A stretch of 64,000 bases of DNA from Pseudomonadota bacterium (GTDB lineage Bacteria; Bdellovibrionota; FAC87; UBA2466). The DNA lies in contig RFNO01000107.1 in assembly GCA_009927165.1 (NCBI GenBank), forward strand, positions 1 to 64,000, in the 5' to 3' direction. Made by a program: the position numbers and the translations under genes. The notes under the pieces are model-generated. The model ran no database searches. It saw only the letters and a program-made list of their open reading frames with translations, and was not told the DNA's origin. Position 1 is the first letter of the stretch. Each line of letters starts with the position of its first letter. Of this stretch, positions 25,679-34,892 are shown piece after piece.

Positions 25679-26632
25679 TTAAAGATTCTGTATCGTCCCG
25701 ATTAAGCGGGTCTTCTTTCGAATTCGCCTACTCAAATAACGAAGTTTTTCAGTGAAGGTTTTCTTCCAGGGTTGAATACCAAAGGATAAAGGACCGCCGT
25801 TTTCCCCAATTAATAAAGTTATGTGTTCTAGATAAGGGGCATAAAAAAGCTTCTGCGTATTTCGAGAAATAAAATAGCCATCGAAGAGGCATGTTCTGTC
25901 CAGAAACAACCTAAGTCCGTGAAAATGATATAAAACAGGTCTGGCCGTTTTAGACGACATGCTGCTGTTCAAGTACCACTCTACATTCCAAGGCGCTAGA
26001 GTGTGTTGCGGCTTAGTATAGACATGAACAGAATTAGCAAATAGGTCGGGCCAAACATCTAGGTATTTCTGGTCCCCAAATTTTCCATCTTCAAAACGGG
26101 CAAAGCACCATTCGAGGCAGCGACTTTTCCACCAATCCAAAACCTCTCGGGCCCCTTCGCTTCTTTGAAAAGAAGTGAACTGAACGCAAAACCGGCCGCA
26201 GTTTTGGGTTTGGTCATATTTAGGATCGTAACCATGTTCTGTTATTAGGACCTGTTTTCCACTTAGCTGCAATTCATTCAATATCAGTTGTGGAGAAGAC
26301 AGGAACCAGACATCCGCGTCCACATAGGTCACTGTATCGATATTGGAAAAGTTTCTTAGGACATAGTCGGGTAGAAACGGGGTGAGAGTCCAACAGTATT
26401 CCCCTCGGCTGCGAGTTGGTTTCACATTCAATAATTCAGGGGTCTCAAGGTCTGATAGAGGAATGACGTGGACAGAGCTCCCAAACACTTTTCTTAAAAG
26501 AACGGGTACCTGTTCATCCATGGCCAGCACGATTCGATCCGCTTCGGGCATGAACTTCTCAATAGACTGCAAAAGAGCGATGCCTTGAGGAGCAAACCCG
26601 ATATCGAAAAGTGTACAAAAGGCCTGTTTCAT
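25679..26632 (-). CDS. Glycosyltransferase, GT8-like/nucleotide-diphospho-sugar transferase
   Basis: The protein shows TLFDIGFAPQGIALLQSIEKF, then a DxD motif in TVTYVDADVWFLSS and a C-terminal region with KFGDQKYLDVWPDLF and LAPWNVEWYLN, the pattern of retaining GT-A enzymes related to GT8. Using ATG 26632, one base after the stop of the aminotransferase gene (TGAAATG), gives 317 residues; the ORF-track start at 26662 would overlap the upstream gene. It probably adds one sugar of the surface glycan. Specificity cannot be read from sequence. Confidence 0.78.
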   Translation of the reverse strand: MKQAFCTLFDIGFAPQGIALLQSIEKFMPEADRIVLAMDEQVPVLLRKVFGSSVHVIPLSDLETPELLNVKPTRSRGEYCWTLTPFLPDYVLRNFSNIDTVTYVDADVWFLSSPQLILNELQLSGKQVLITEHGYDPKYDQTQNCGRFCVQFTSFQRSEGAREVLDWWKSRCLEWCFARFEDGKFGDQKYLDVWPDLFANSVHVYTKPQHTLAPWNVEWYLNSSMSSKTARPVLYHFHGLRLFLDRTCLFDGYFISRNTQKLFYAPYLEHITLLIGENGGPLSFGIQPWKKTFTEKLRYLSRRIRKKTRLIGTIQNL

Positions 26633-26633
26633 T

Positions 26634-27749
26634 TCATCTCTGGAAGGAATTGATAGCATCAATCACTCTGGTTACTTCATCGTCGGTCAATTGCGGATGA
26701 ATGGGAAGTGACAGGCATTGGTTGGCAAACAACTCAGCCCTGTTTAATCCCTTGGGGTCTCTCTTAATTTCTTTAACACTATGTTGGTGGTGTACCGGGA
26801 TAGGATAGTGAATATGAGTCTGGATTCCCCGATTTTTAAGGTGAATTGATAAGTCAGAACGGTTGGAAGCTTTAACGACAAAAAGATGAAAAACATGAGA
26901 CTTTGGGTGAGACGGTTTCCTTAACATTTCAACGTCAGGATTTTCTATTTCATTAAAATAACGAGCCGCTATGGTCCTACGTCGATCGGTAAACTGATCG
27001 AGCCAATTTAATCTCACACTGAGGATTGCAGCCTGCATTTCATCCAAACGACTATTTAACCCAAGCACCGGGTGGTGATATCGCTCCGTTTGACCATAGT
27101 TTCTGAGGACAGAGCAATGCTCGAGCAGCTCAGCATGATTACTTACGATACACCCACCATCTCCGATGCAGCCTAGGTTTTTAGTTGGATAGAAACTGTA
27201 TGCTCCGAGCGCTCCAAAACTCCCAGCCCGTAGGCCATTGTGTTCAGCGCCATGGGCTTGCGCACAATCCTCTATAAAAAATAGGTTGTGGGCAGAACAG
27301 AATTGTTGAAAAGGAGCAGGATCAAGGATTTGTCCATAAAGGTGAACCAACAAAACCGCTTTGGTTTTTGGAGAAAGACACCGCGAAAGAGATTCGATAT
27401 CGAGTTGTGCTGTCGAGGGATCAATATCAGCTAGAACCGGCTGAGCTCCTGAACGAACAATGGCCAACACAGTTGCAAATGCGGTGAGCGGAGTGGTGAT
27501 GACTTCGTCGCCAGGCCCTATCCCAAGACTTCGGAGTCCAATCTCAATAGCATCCATTCCGTTTGCCACGCCCACTGCACCCCGTACCCCACAATAAGTG
27601 GCCCACTGTTTTTCAAACGATTGAACTTTGGGGCCCAAAATATAATACCCACTTTTTAGAACACTTTTAATTGCCTCAAACTGTGCCTCGACCAGTGATT
27701 CCGGCTCTTTGGTAAAATCATTCATGAGAATGGGTTTGAGATCTGTCAC
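26634..27749 (-). CDS. DegT/DnrJ/EryC1-family sugar aminotransferase
   Basis: A PLP-dependent enzyme that aminates a keto sugar nucleotide, usually 3-keto or 4-keto. The PLP Lys is K190 in SFYPTKNLGCIGDGG, and the cofactor-binding Asp is in FIEDCAQAHGAE (about 161). It resembles the FdtB/QdtB group (3-amino-3,6-dideoxy sugars) more than PseC, which is encoded separately at 36952. The GTG start overlaps the upstream epimerase stop (GTGA). No 3,4-ketoisomerase is in the window, so the exact keto sugar is not known. Confidence 0.87.
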   Translation of the reverse strand: MTDLKPILMNDFTKEPESLVEAQFEAIKSVLKSGYYILGPKVQSFEKQWATYCGVRGAVGVANGMDAIEIGLRSLGIGPGDEVITTPLTAFATVLAIVRSGAQPVLADIDPSTAQLDIESLSRCLSPKTKAVLLVHLYGQILDPAPFQQFCSAHNLFFIEDCAQAHGAEHNGLRAGSFGALGAYSFYPTKNLGCIGDGGCIVSNHAELLEHCSVLRNYGQTERYHHPVLGLNSRLDEMQAAILSVRLNWLDQFTDRRRTIAARYFNEIENPDVEMLRKPSHPKSHVFHLFVVKASNRSDLSIHLKNRGIQTHIHYPIPVHHQHSVKEIKRDPKGLNRAELFANQCLSLPIHPQLTDDEVTRVIDAINSFQR

Positions 27750-28720
27750 AAATATTTTCCTAAATGCTGTTTATAGTAACTTAAGCTTTTTCCAAGCCCA
27801 TCTTTCAATGTAACACTTGGTCTCCACCCTAAGTCGTTCGTTATTCTAGAAAAATCACTGTAATAATCGCCAATATCAATAGCTTTCCTGTCAGGTGGAA
27901 ACGGGATGAGTTCGCACTTGCCAGTTCCAAACACTGAAACCATGGTTTCAGCCAGTTCTTTTAGTCCGATGCGTTCAGGGCCGCCCAGGTTGTAAATTTT
28001 CCCCACGGCTAGTTCAGAATTGATGGCATTGAGCATTGCATCTACTACATCATCTACAAAATTAAAGTCTCTCAGTTGCAGTCCATCTCCGAAAATCTGT
28101 AATGGTTTTCCTTCTACGAGATTTTTGATCCAAATTCCCAGAAAAGTTTGTCGAGCGTCTTTAACTCTCATTCCGGGCCCATAAGTATTGGTAAGACGGA
28201 GCACCACCGTTTTTAGTCCGTAAACTCGGTGATACAAAAGATGATAATGCTCACCGGCTAGCTTGTTGATCCCATTCACATCTACGGGAATTAGAGGATG
28301 ATTTTCGTCTACTGGTAAGTACTGTGGCTTACCATAAATTTGCCGAGTACTTGCAAATACTATCCGAACTTTTGGATTAATTTTTCTACAGCTCTCTAAA
28401 ATCGAAAGTTGGGCTTTTGCATTAATATCTAAGTCGGTAAAGGGATCAGTCATGGAGTCCAAATGACTGGTTTGCCCAGCGAGGTTGAACATCCAATCTT
28501 GGCCCTCTAAAAGACGCGGAAACGAATGAGGATCTCTCACATCAGAAACATTGATTCGAACAGAATCCTTTATGTCATCAACGTTAAACAGATTGCCGCC
28601 ATACAGGGGGATCAAACTGTCTACCAATGTTACTTCATGGCCTAAACCGACGAGGCGGCGAGCGAGACTAGACCCAATGAATCCAAGTCCTCCAGTAATG
28701 AGTATTTTCTTGCTATTCAT
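27746..28720 (-). CDS. NAD-dependent epimerase/dehydratase, extended SDR, atypical active site
   Basis: The NAD-binding Gly motif is ITGGLGFIGSSLARRL, and the family motifs FNLAGQTSHLDSMTDPF, VFASTRQIYG and RLTNTYGPGM are clear. The active-site YxxxK of SDR enzymes reads NGINK here (in VDVNGINKLAGEHY), so the usual catalytic Tyr is Asn while the Lys stays. This is not a random loss, since the rest of the site is conserved. I moved the start from TTG 28729 to ATG 28720. It acts on a nucleotide sugar and is coupled to the DegT aminotransferase, so the two probably work in sequence. Confidence 0.83.
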   Translation of the reverse strand: MNSKKILITGGLGFIGSSLARRLVGLGHEVTLVDSLIPLYGGNLFNVDDIKDSVRINVSDVRDPHSFPRLLEGQDWMFNLAGQTSHLDSMTDPFTDLDINAKAQLSILESCRKINPKVRIVFASTRQIYGKPQYLPVDENHPLIPVDVNGINKLAGEHYHLLYHRVYGLKTVVLRLTNTYGPGMRVKDARQTFLGIWIKNLVEGKPLQIFGDGLQLRDFNFVDDVVDAMLNAINSELAVGKIYNLGGPERIGLKELAETMVSVFGTGKCELIPFPPDRKAIDIGDYYSDFSRITNDLGWRPSVTLKDGLGKSLSYYKQHLGKYL

Positions 28721-28738
28721 GTTTCCCAAAGTCCCTTT

Positions 28739-29662
28739 TTAACCTCTCTGCGCAAACAGCAATTGAGGTGTCGCCCTTAGAATGCGAGTCAGTTTTTTTA
28801 GAAAAGGTAACCTATTTCTCTGGTATCGAGAAACTCGAAGTTCCGCTTCTCGGTTTGGTCCTACGTCATCCGGAAGAGAGGGCTTTTTGCAAAACCAAAA
28901 GGGGTCCCAGCTCTCTTTTGTATTTTCCTTCTCACAATGAGTGCCGGAGCCATCAAAACCAGTATTTTTGACCAAGCTGATAGCTGGGAAGAGGGTCAGC
29001 ATGTTTCTTAGATAAGTGGAAGCATGCCATCGAATTGCCCATGACTGATTTTTACCAGTAGTCTGATTTTTTAACATCTTCGAATAAGGATAAGAACCTT
29101 CCAGGTCGAACTTCCATGAAAGTTTTTGGTGTTTCAGGTTCTTGAGGAGAATACTTCCATCAGCTTCAAAATGTTGCCAAGACCGTTTCCAAGTTGCCCA
29201 TCCCCAACAATCAGCACCGAGCATAAAAAAAGACTCAGGCAATCCTGAGGGAGAGATGGGGTACATATAACCGCAGATACTCGCCACTCGCTCATCTTTT
29301 TCATATCGGCTCAGTCCTTCCAAGATAAACGGCAGAAAGTCCGGTGCAACTTCGATGTCGTCTTCAAGCACGATGACTTGAGAAAATCTCTCAAGGACGT
29401 AAGTCACTCCTGAGATAATTGATGCTGCAAGACCTTGGTTATGATCCTGCTCAATCACCCATTTTTTTTCAAACCGTCTTTCTGAATGTATCAGTTCTCT
29501 TACAGCCGCAACGCCGGGTTGATCTGCTGAGTTTCGAGGGCCATCACAAAAAAAATAAATAGGCAGTTCAGTTGCACCGGGACATTTGGCAAATGCATCG
29601 AGCGTATTTTTAAGGTGCAAAGGACGATTAAAAGCAAAGACGGCAACGGCCGGATAAATCAT
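28739..29662 (-). CDS. Glycosyltransferase, GT-A fold, GNT-I-like
   Basis: The 307-residue protein starts YPAVAVFAFNRPLHLKNTLDAF and carries VIVLEDDIEVAPDF, the EDD metal motif of the GT2/GT13-like glycosyltransferases related to N-acetylglucosaminyltransferase I. CWGWATWKRSW and the C-terminal GFDGSGTHC region are typical of bacterial members in O-antigen loci. It heads the minus-strand operon ending at 23525. The donor is not known. Confidence 0.82.
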   Translation of the reverse strand: MIYPAVAVFAFNRPLHLKNTLDAFAKCPGATELPIYFFCDGPRNSADQPGVAAVRELIHSERRFEKKWVIEQDHNQGLAASIISGVTYVLERFSQVIVLEDDIEVAPDFLPFILEGLSRYEKDERVASICGYMYPISPSGLPESFFMLGADCWGWATWKRSWQHFEADGSILLKNLKHQKLSWKFDLEGSYPYSKMLKNQTTGKNQSWAIRWHASTYLRNMLTLFPAISLVKNTGFDGSGTHCEKENTKESWDPFWFCKKPSLPDDVGPNREAELRVSRYQRNRLPFLKKLTRILRATPQLLFAQRG

Positions 29663-29673
29663 GGGAACAGTTC

Positions 29674-29898
29674 CTAAAAAAAGTGGAAACCCTTTCCCAC
29701 TTCTATCCTTGGAAGGCCACTCTGGGAAGCCAAACTTAACTTGCTAGCAGAGAAGCCAGCCAAAATCCGTAAAAAGCCAATTATTTCAAATGTATAGCGC
29801 TGAGGCTCTGTCCTGCGTATTGGGTCCAGTTTACGGAGGACAAACGCCCAAAAAGCGAGTAAACCAAGGGAATTAAGTAAGAATAATAATCTCTTCAT
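29674..29898 (-). CDS. Doubtful small membrane protein ORF
   Basis: A 74-residue ORF in a 234-nt gap. It begins MKRLLFLLNSLGLLAFWAFVL, a plausible membrane segment, then DPIRR and a basic tail. Its ATG shares CATG with the start of the plus-strand gene at 29897, and it has no convincing SD. It may be real, or the region may only be the divergent promoter for the two operons. Confidence 0.25.
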   Translation of the reverse strand: MKRLLFLLNSLGLLAFWAFVLRKLDPIRRTEPQRYTFEIIGFLRILAGFSASKLSLASQSGLPRIEVGKGFHFF

Positions 29899-30772
29899 GT
29901 ATAAGACGAGTGCTCTCCATACTTTTCAAATCGGGACCCTAAAATCTTTGGGGTACGAATCGCGTGTCACTTTGGTGAATAATTCCATGCGATGCCCCCA
30001 ATGGGCGGGTCCTGTGATCGTGGATGTTACTGTGCATTCAGTTGGTAAGCCTGTTCACTACCTAAAGCACTTGGTTGAAATTCCACTGGGGGGGCGTGCG
30101 ATCATTGAGTGTAGTCAATTGGAGGCTGTTGCGAAGAGTTCAGATAACCAATCTGTTGTTTTTCATTTAATACCGAAGACGTTGTACGGTCAGGAAGAAT
30201 GCAACATGGATCGAGCTTCTATTTGGTCCTTGCTCACAGCTCAGGACCATTACGTCGAATACTATCTTCCGAATGGTTATGCGGCTGGAGTCCTTTACCA
30301 ATCAGGCTCTTTTAATTATGAACAATTTAGTCAAGAGAGAACTACTCTAATTCAAGCCCCAAAGGTTTATACTTCTCAGAACCTGTCGACCTATCTTATG
30401 CTCATCAACAATGGTTTTGATGAAGGTTATCAGGTAACGGCGGTGATGGATTGTGTTCTTGTTGATTCTCATGGCAAAACATTTGCCAAATGGGAAGAGA
30501 CCATTGCTCCATTCCAAGTGAAGTTGATTAATCTTTCGGAAAAAAAACCTCTCCAATTGCATTCACTTGAAAACGACTTGAGTTTTAGTACTTTCTACGG
30601 TTTGTGCCGGAACGCCACTTTGTTACCCCTAACGATTACGAAAAATGGTGAGTCAAACGACCTCGCTGTGGAACACTCTTTGCCGCCCAATTATTATGCA
30701 GGGGGATTTACCGGGCCAGTCAGAAAAAGAGGAATAATAGATCTGGGACGAACCCAGGTTTTTGGAAATTAG
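29897..30772 (+). CDS. Unknown beta-rich protein, first gene of exporter operon
   Basis: I do not recognise this 291-residue protein. There is no signal peptide or membrane helix, and it is rich in predicted strands. Recognisable points are HYVEYYLPNGYAAGVLYQSG (about 118-137), IAPFQVKLINLSEKK and a C-terminal YYAGGFTGPVRKRG. The next gene encodes a similar layout (ASHFFVFYRASNGSMGH, FETRVVEF), so the two look like diverged relatives. It leads a five-gene plus-strand operon with a GT-B-like protein, an ABC exporter and an Asp2-like hydrolase. It may be a substrate-handling or modifying protein of that export system. Confidence 0.7.
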   Translation: MYKTSALHTFQIGTLKSLGYESRVTLVNNSMRCPQWAGPVIVDVTVHSVGKPVHYLKHLVEIPLGGRAIIECSQLEAVAKSSDNQSVVFHLIPKTLYGQEECNMDRASIWSLLTAQDHYVEYYLPNGYAAGVLYQSGSFNYEQFSQERTTLIQAPKVYTSQNLSTYLMLINNGFDEGYQVTAVMDCVLVDSHGKTFAKWEETIAPFQVKLINLSEKKPLQLHSLENDLSFSTFYGLCRNATLLPLTITKNGESNDLAVEHSLPPNYYAGGFTGPVRKRGIIDLGRTQVFGN

Positions 30773-30788
30773 ATTTGAGTTTTTAATT

Positions 30789-31631
30789 ATGGTAACCACG
30801 CAAACTATTTATCATGAGATGAAGAAGCGGCTACCCAATTGGTCCAAAGACATTATTCGACCGTTGGTTTGGAGTGTTACAAAGGCTCATTTCGCTCCGC
30901 CAGTTGCCCAAATGTATCTTTGCAATGCTGAAATGGAATCTTACTTGGGGATTAACAACTTTTATTCGTTGTTGTCTCCTACTCAAGACACGGAAGTCAT
31001 GATCAAGATAGACTTGTATGACTCAGCAGGAGTTTTCATCGGTAGCGTAGAACGACAAGGACGGCATTTTTCTGGAGTTGGCATTCGAGTTGCTGATTTA
31101 CTTAAAAAGTTCTCATCTAACTCTCCGATGGGACTCATCACATGCGAACTAATCCCTCGACACCCCCGAAGAGCTATTTATAAGCCGCTCGGTATTTGTG
31201 CTTCTCATTTTTTTGTTTTTTATCGTGCGAGTAATGGAAGCATGGGACATATCCACCCTTCATCTGTCCTGGACCCCAAAAACACTCCGAGTGCTCCTTT
31301 TGTAAGCAATCAAAGTATCTCATCTGTAGGTCTCCAAAAAATTTCCTTGCTCCAGTTGAATCCCTGCAAGGTGCCTGTTCAGGTAGAGCACCGGGTTTTA
31401 TCCTTGAATTCTCAGGTTACCGCCCGAGACGGGGCTACTATTCTTTGCAAAAAACTTTCTTTGATGGGGCCTTTCGAAACTAGAGTAGTGGAGTTTGAAT
31501 CGGAAAAGGATTTTCCTGCTGCTAACCATCCGTATCTCACGGTTGGAGTCGATCCTTTGCCCTCAAGTAATTCAAAGCCCTTGTTGTTTCGTTACTACAA
31601 AGGGCTGCACTTTAGTGTGAGTCATTCATGA
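30789..31631 (+). CDS. Unknown beta-rich protein, relative of the preceding gene
   Basis: From ATG 30789 (the ORF-track start is a TTG at 30762 that would overlap the previous gene) it encodes 280 residues without signal peptide. The segments GLITCELIPRHPRRA, ASHFFVFYRASNGSMGHIHPSS and ILCKKLSLMGPFETRVVEFES match positions of similar segments in the gene before it, so I read them as paralogues. No known enzyme motif is visible; a His pair in GHIHP is notable. It starts 16 nt after the previous gene and ends 19 nt before the GT-B-like gene. Confidence 0.68.
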   Translation: MVTTQTIYHEMKKRLPNWSKDIIRPLVWSVTKAHFAPPVAQMYLCNAEMESYLGINNFYSLLSPTQDTEVMIKIDLYDSAGVFIGSVERQGRHFSGVGIRVADLLKKFSSNSPMGLITCELIPRHPRRAIYKPLGICASHFFVFYRASNGSMGHIHPSSVLDPKNTPSAPFVSNQSISSVGLQKISLLQLNPCKVPVQVEHRVLSLNSQVTARDGATILCKKLSLMGPFETRVVEFESEKDFPAANHPYLTVGVDPLPSSNSKPLLFRYYKGLHFSVSHS

Positions 31632-31650
31632 TCTGTCGTGTGAGGTTTTA

Positions 31651-33123
31651 GTGAATAACTTTGTAAATGTTGCTGACTCTGTTGGTTCTGGGGGGTTCCG
31701 CATTGCTCATCGATTAAAACGGCTCTTAGCAAACTTTTACGATCGTCATTTTGTGTTACCGCCCCATCGTGGGGTGAGACCGCTTTACTGGTGTGGACTA
31801 GAAATACCACTCTACGTGCTCCCGTTATTTTTTTACTATAACCGGCGCGCTTTGCTGCGTTTTTATCAATTGCGTCTTCGAGGGTTAAATCCAGCTGTCG
31901 TTCTTTATTTAAATGAAGCAGACGGACGTTTCACCCGGGCAGCTCAGTTGTCCGCAGAGAGAACCGACATGGTACTCTTCAAGCTTCACAAACATCTGTT
32001 GGGGGCTGAGCTATTTATTTTCAGTCGCGGACCGAAAAGGACCGTCGGATTCTATGATGATGCTCGAATGATCTACATGGAAACTTGGAATGAACAGAAT
32101 CGGAAAGATTATTTTTCCTACTGTTTAAAGTTTGTGAAGGCATTTCGATTTGTTCTAGGCCGTTGGGATTTGTTACTTGGGGGCAGTAACAACGACCGTC
32201 TTGCTGTTGAATTAATAGGGGCATTTCAATCGCTTGGTGGATCAGCGGTTATTTGCGAGCGAGAGGGTACCGGAACTGATTACTCGTATGAGGGTGAAGC
32301 GGAGTGTTTCAAAGCATCTCAGTCTATTCAAGCCCACTATATTTTTACGGCTAACGAAAAACACCGTCAGATGTTTAATCATGCACGACTGCCTTCGGTC
32401 AGAGAAATCAAAGTGTTGGGAGAGCTAGACACTGATTTTTGGTTTCATTGGAACCGTCAATTTGTTCGACCTGAATATAAGGCATGGGACTCTTACCGAA
32501 AAAAATTTCTGTTTTTGACTTTTGGGGTTCGAAACTACATCGAACCGTATCTGTTTCCCCAGTATCCTGAGATCAGCTGGTCTCAATTGCTTTCTGACAC
32601 CGAAGACGAAGTCTTTAAGCTCGCCTGCACGAATCCAGACGTTCTAGTTTTTTATAAAATGGGACACCTTGAAGATAATAACAAGGCCTTCATAAAAAAA
32701 TGCAAAGATGCAGGTTTGACCAATGTGGTTGCACTGGATCGTTCCTTCCCCTGTGAGGAATTGATGCTTTATTCGGATGCCATCATTGGATTTCAAACTA
32801 CCGCTCTCTTTGAAGCACTGTTTACGCAGAAACCTGTACTGTTTCTAAAGTGGGCGATTCCTGATTGTATTGATCAAAAGACACAAATGTTACCTATTGA
32901 TCGTTTGGATGCGGTCGATGTAGCCCACTCAAAGTCCGAGTTGGCTGACTGGATTAGAAGATGGCTCGAAGATGATAAAAGTCTGGCAGATATGACCCCA
33001 GAAAGACTGGCAGCTAGAAAGCGAACCCGAGAAATTATGTTTTTTGATGCGGATGGACGCGGCGGAGAAAAGCTAGTGCTTGAACTCGAACGATTATTAA
33101 AGGAAAGCTCCTTTGAACGCTAA
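31651..33123 (+). CDS. Surface carbohydrate biosynthesis protein, GT-B-like
   Basis: The 490-residue protein has a GTG start with GAGG 6 nt upstream. The central and C-terminal parts look like the second Rossmann domain of GT-B glycosyltransferases or CDP-glycerol glycerophosphotransferase-like proteins: NPDVLVFYKMGHLEDN, ELMLYSDAIIGFQTTALFEALFTQKPVLFLKW and a closing helix. The phrase D-A-I-I-G-F-x-T-T-A-x-F-E-A matches nucleotide-sugar or CDP-polyol binding regions. The N-terminal 60 residues are hydrophobic and basic and may associate with membrane. The exact reaction is not known. The stop overlaps the ABC exporter start by 11 nt. Confidence 0.68.
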   Translation: MNNFVNVADSVGSGGFRIAHRLKRLLANFYDRHFVLPPHRGVRPLYWCGLEIPLYVLPLFFYYNRRALLRFYQLRLRGLNPAVVLYLNEADGRFTRAAQLSAERTDMVLFKLHKHLLGAELFIFSRGPKRTVGFYDDARMIYMETWNEQNRKDYFSYCLKFVKAFRFVLGRWDLLLGGSNNDRLAVELIGAFQSLGGSAVICEREGTGTDYSYEGEAECFKASQSIQAHYIFTANEKHRQMFNHARLPSVREIKVLGELDTDFWFHWNRQFVRPEYKAWDSYRKKFLFLTFGVRNYIEPYLFPQYPEISWSQLLSDTEDEVFKLACTNPDVLVFYKMGHLEDNNKAFIKKCKDAGLTNVVALDRSFPCEELMLYSDAIIGFQTTALFEALFTQKPVLFLKWAIPDCIDQKTQMLPIDRLDAVDVAHSKSELADWIRRWLEDDKSLADMTPERLAARKRTREIMFFDADGRGGEKLVLELERLLKESSFER

Positions 33124-34882
33124 AGCACATAGGGAGTCCAACCATACCACTCAGCTTCGGCGCTGGATCGATATTTTGGGTTCTAAGACTATCTTCTTCT
33201 TGCTGGGGGGAGTTTCTCTGGGCTCCGTCGCCGGCATGCTAGAAGCGGGAGTTGCTTTAGTGATTCAGCTCTTTCTCAAATCACTTGGTATGATCCCTCC
33301 GGCAGTCGAAATCCCCTATCTTCATCAGCTCAACCTCTCTCTCATTTCTGTATTGATTCTCCTAGCCGGGATCATTTGCACTAAAGCTGGGGTCACTTTT
33401 CTGGGAACACAGATGGTTTCCTTCGCCAGTGAACGATTTAATTGCTCCTTAAAAAATCTTGCCGCGTTTGAGTTTTTAGAGGGCAAAACTAACAGTAAGA
33501 CGAGCACTTCCGATTTGTTTTTTCGCTTTCAAGAAGTGATCCCGAAGACTGTTGGAACCCTTATCATGTTGTCCCAACTGGTTTCGACTTTAGTTCAACT
33601 CTTGTTCCTTTATTTGGCGATGCTGTTTTTGCTTCCGAAAGAGGCGCTTTTGGCTACTGTTGGAATTGTTGTTTTAGGGATAGCAGTGGATCTTCTGTCT
33701 CGAAAAATACGACCCATTTCTCAGTCTGTTACTTCTGAGTCGAGGTGTTACACGCGAGAAATTCAAAGTGCGATTCCGAATATTCTATTCTTTAGAGTAA
33801 TGCGGATGACAATGACGGAATACAATAGATTAGCAGATCGAATGGCACGACTTTCCGGTGCGGTTGTTTATTCCAGTGCAGTTAGTGGACTTGTTTCTGC
33901 TTTGCCAGCGGCGTTCGGAACCATTTTGGTCTGTATTGTCATTTATGTGAGTCACGAAATTTGGGGGAACGTGGGGCCTGCACTTTTATCATTTCTCTAC
34001 CTGCTTCTTCGATTTGTTCAGTATTTGGCCACCATGACCTCAAGTTTTGCGAGCTTTCGAGTGTACAGTGCGCAGTGTGAAACTGCTTTTGAGTTCGTAC
34101 GAAAAATACCCGAAGCTAGCTTCCAGAGGTGGCGTTCCTGTCATGTTAATGACTTTAATCTCATGGGGCGGCTCACAAAAAGTTACGATATCAACTCAAA
34201 AATAAATAAGATCGACAATGGCACTCAACCATCCGGGGTTCTGTGCACTCCCTCGGTGCAAGTTGAAGGAATTTCATTCAAATATCCCGAGTCCGACAAG
34301 TTTGTTATCAAGGATTTGAGGATGAGCATCCCAAAAGGAGAGCATATTGGCATTGTGGGTCGGAGTGGCGCGGGGAAAAGCACGTTGCTACGACTTTTAA
34401 TGGGCCTTGAGAAACCTACTCATGGAAGAATTTGTTTTGATGGAATGGACCCAGAAGTTTACTTTTCTCAAGGCGAAAATCGGATCGGTTATGTGGGAGT
34501 AGAGCCCTTTTTGTTTCACGGAACTTTAAGAGAGAATCTTAAGTACGGAATCCAGATTGAGGTGACCGATCGACAAATAAAAGAAGCGGTGAAATTGGCA
34601 CAACTATCTGATTTTGTGGACGAAGTTGGGCTGGACTATGTGATATCAGAAGACCTTTCGGGTTTGTCGGCAGGACAGAAACAGAGGCTCTGCTTAGCTC
34701 GGGCCCTTTTAAATAACCCCACTGTTTTGGTTCTTGATGAGGCTACTGCTAACTTAGATGAAAGAACCGAAATTTCTATTGCAGAGGATCTGCGCTCTTT
34801 GAAAGGAAAATTGACTACCTTTATTGTCGCCCATCGACGGGAAATATTACGTCATGTGGATCAATTGATACCCTTGGATTAG
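33113..34882 (+). CDS. ABC exporter, MsbA-like fused membrane and ATPase domains
   Basis: A half-transporter of 589 residues. Residues about 25-315 hold six membrane helices; the ATPase domain (about 383-589) has Walker A GRSGAGKST (417-425), signature LSAGQ (518-522), Walker B VLVLDEATANLD and H-loop VAHR. Where most exporters have the Q-loop Gln (YVxQ), this reads YVGVEPFLF, so the Gln seems to be replaced. Such proteins flip lipids, lipid-linked sugars or peptides. The start is TTG with AAAGGA upstream and overlaps the GT-B-like gene. Its neighbours suggest export of a glycan or glycolipid made in this locus. Confidence 0.85.
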   Translation: MNAKAHRESNHTTQLRRWIDILGSKTIFFLLGGVSLGSVAGMLEAGVALVIQLFLKSLGMIPPAVEIPYLHQLNLSLISVLILLAGIICTKAGVTFLGTQMVSFASERFNCSLKNLAAFEFLEGKTNSKTSTSDLFFRFQEVIPKTVGTLIMLSQLVSTLVQLLFLYLAMLFLLPKEALLATVGIVVLGIAVDLLSRKIRPISQSVTSESRCYTREIQSAIPNILFFRVMRMTMTEYNRLADRMARLSGAVVYSSAVSGLVSALPAAFGTILVCIVIYVSHEIWGNVGPALLSFLYLLLRFVQYLATMTSSFASFRVYSAQCETAFEFVRKIPEASFQRWRSCHVNDFNLMGRLTKSYDINSKINKIDNGTQPSGVLCTPSVQVEGISFKYPESDKFVIKDLRMSIPKGEHIGIVGRSGAGKSTLLRLLMGLEKPTHGRICFDGMDPEVYFSQGENRIGYVGVEPFLFHGTLRENLKYGIQIEVTDRQIKEAVKLAQLSDFVDEVGLDYVISEDLSGLSAGQKQRLCLARALLNNPTVLVLDEATANLDERTEISIAEDLRSLKGKLTTFIVAHRREILRHVDQLIPLD

Positions 34883-34892
34883 GAAAAATATC

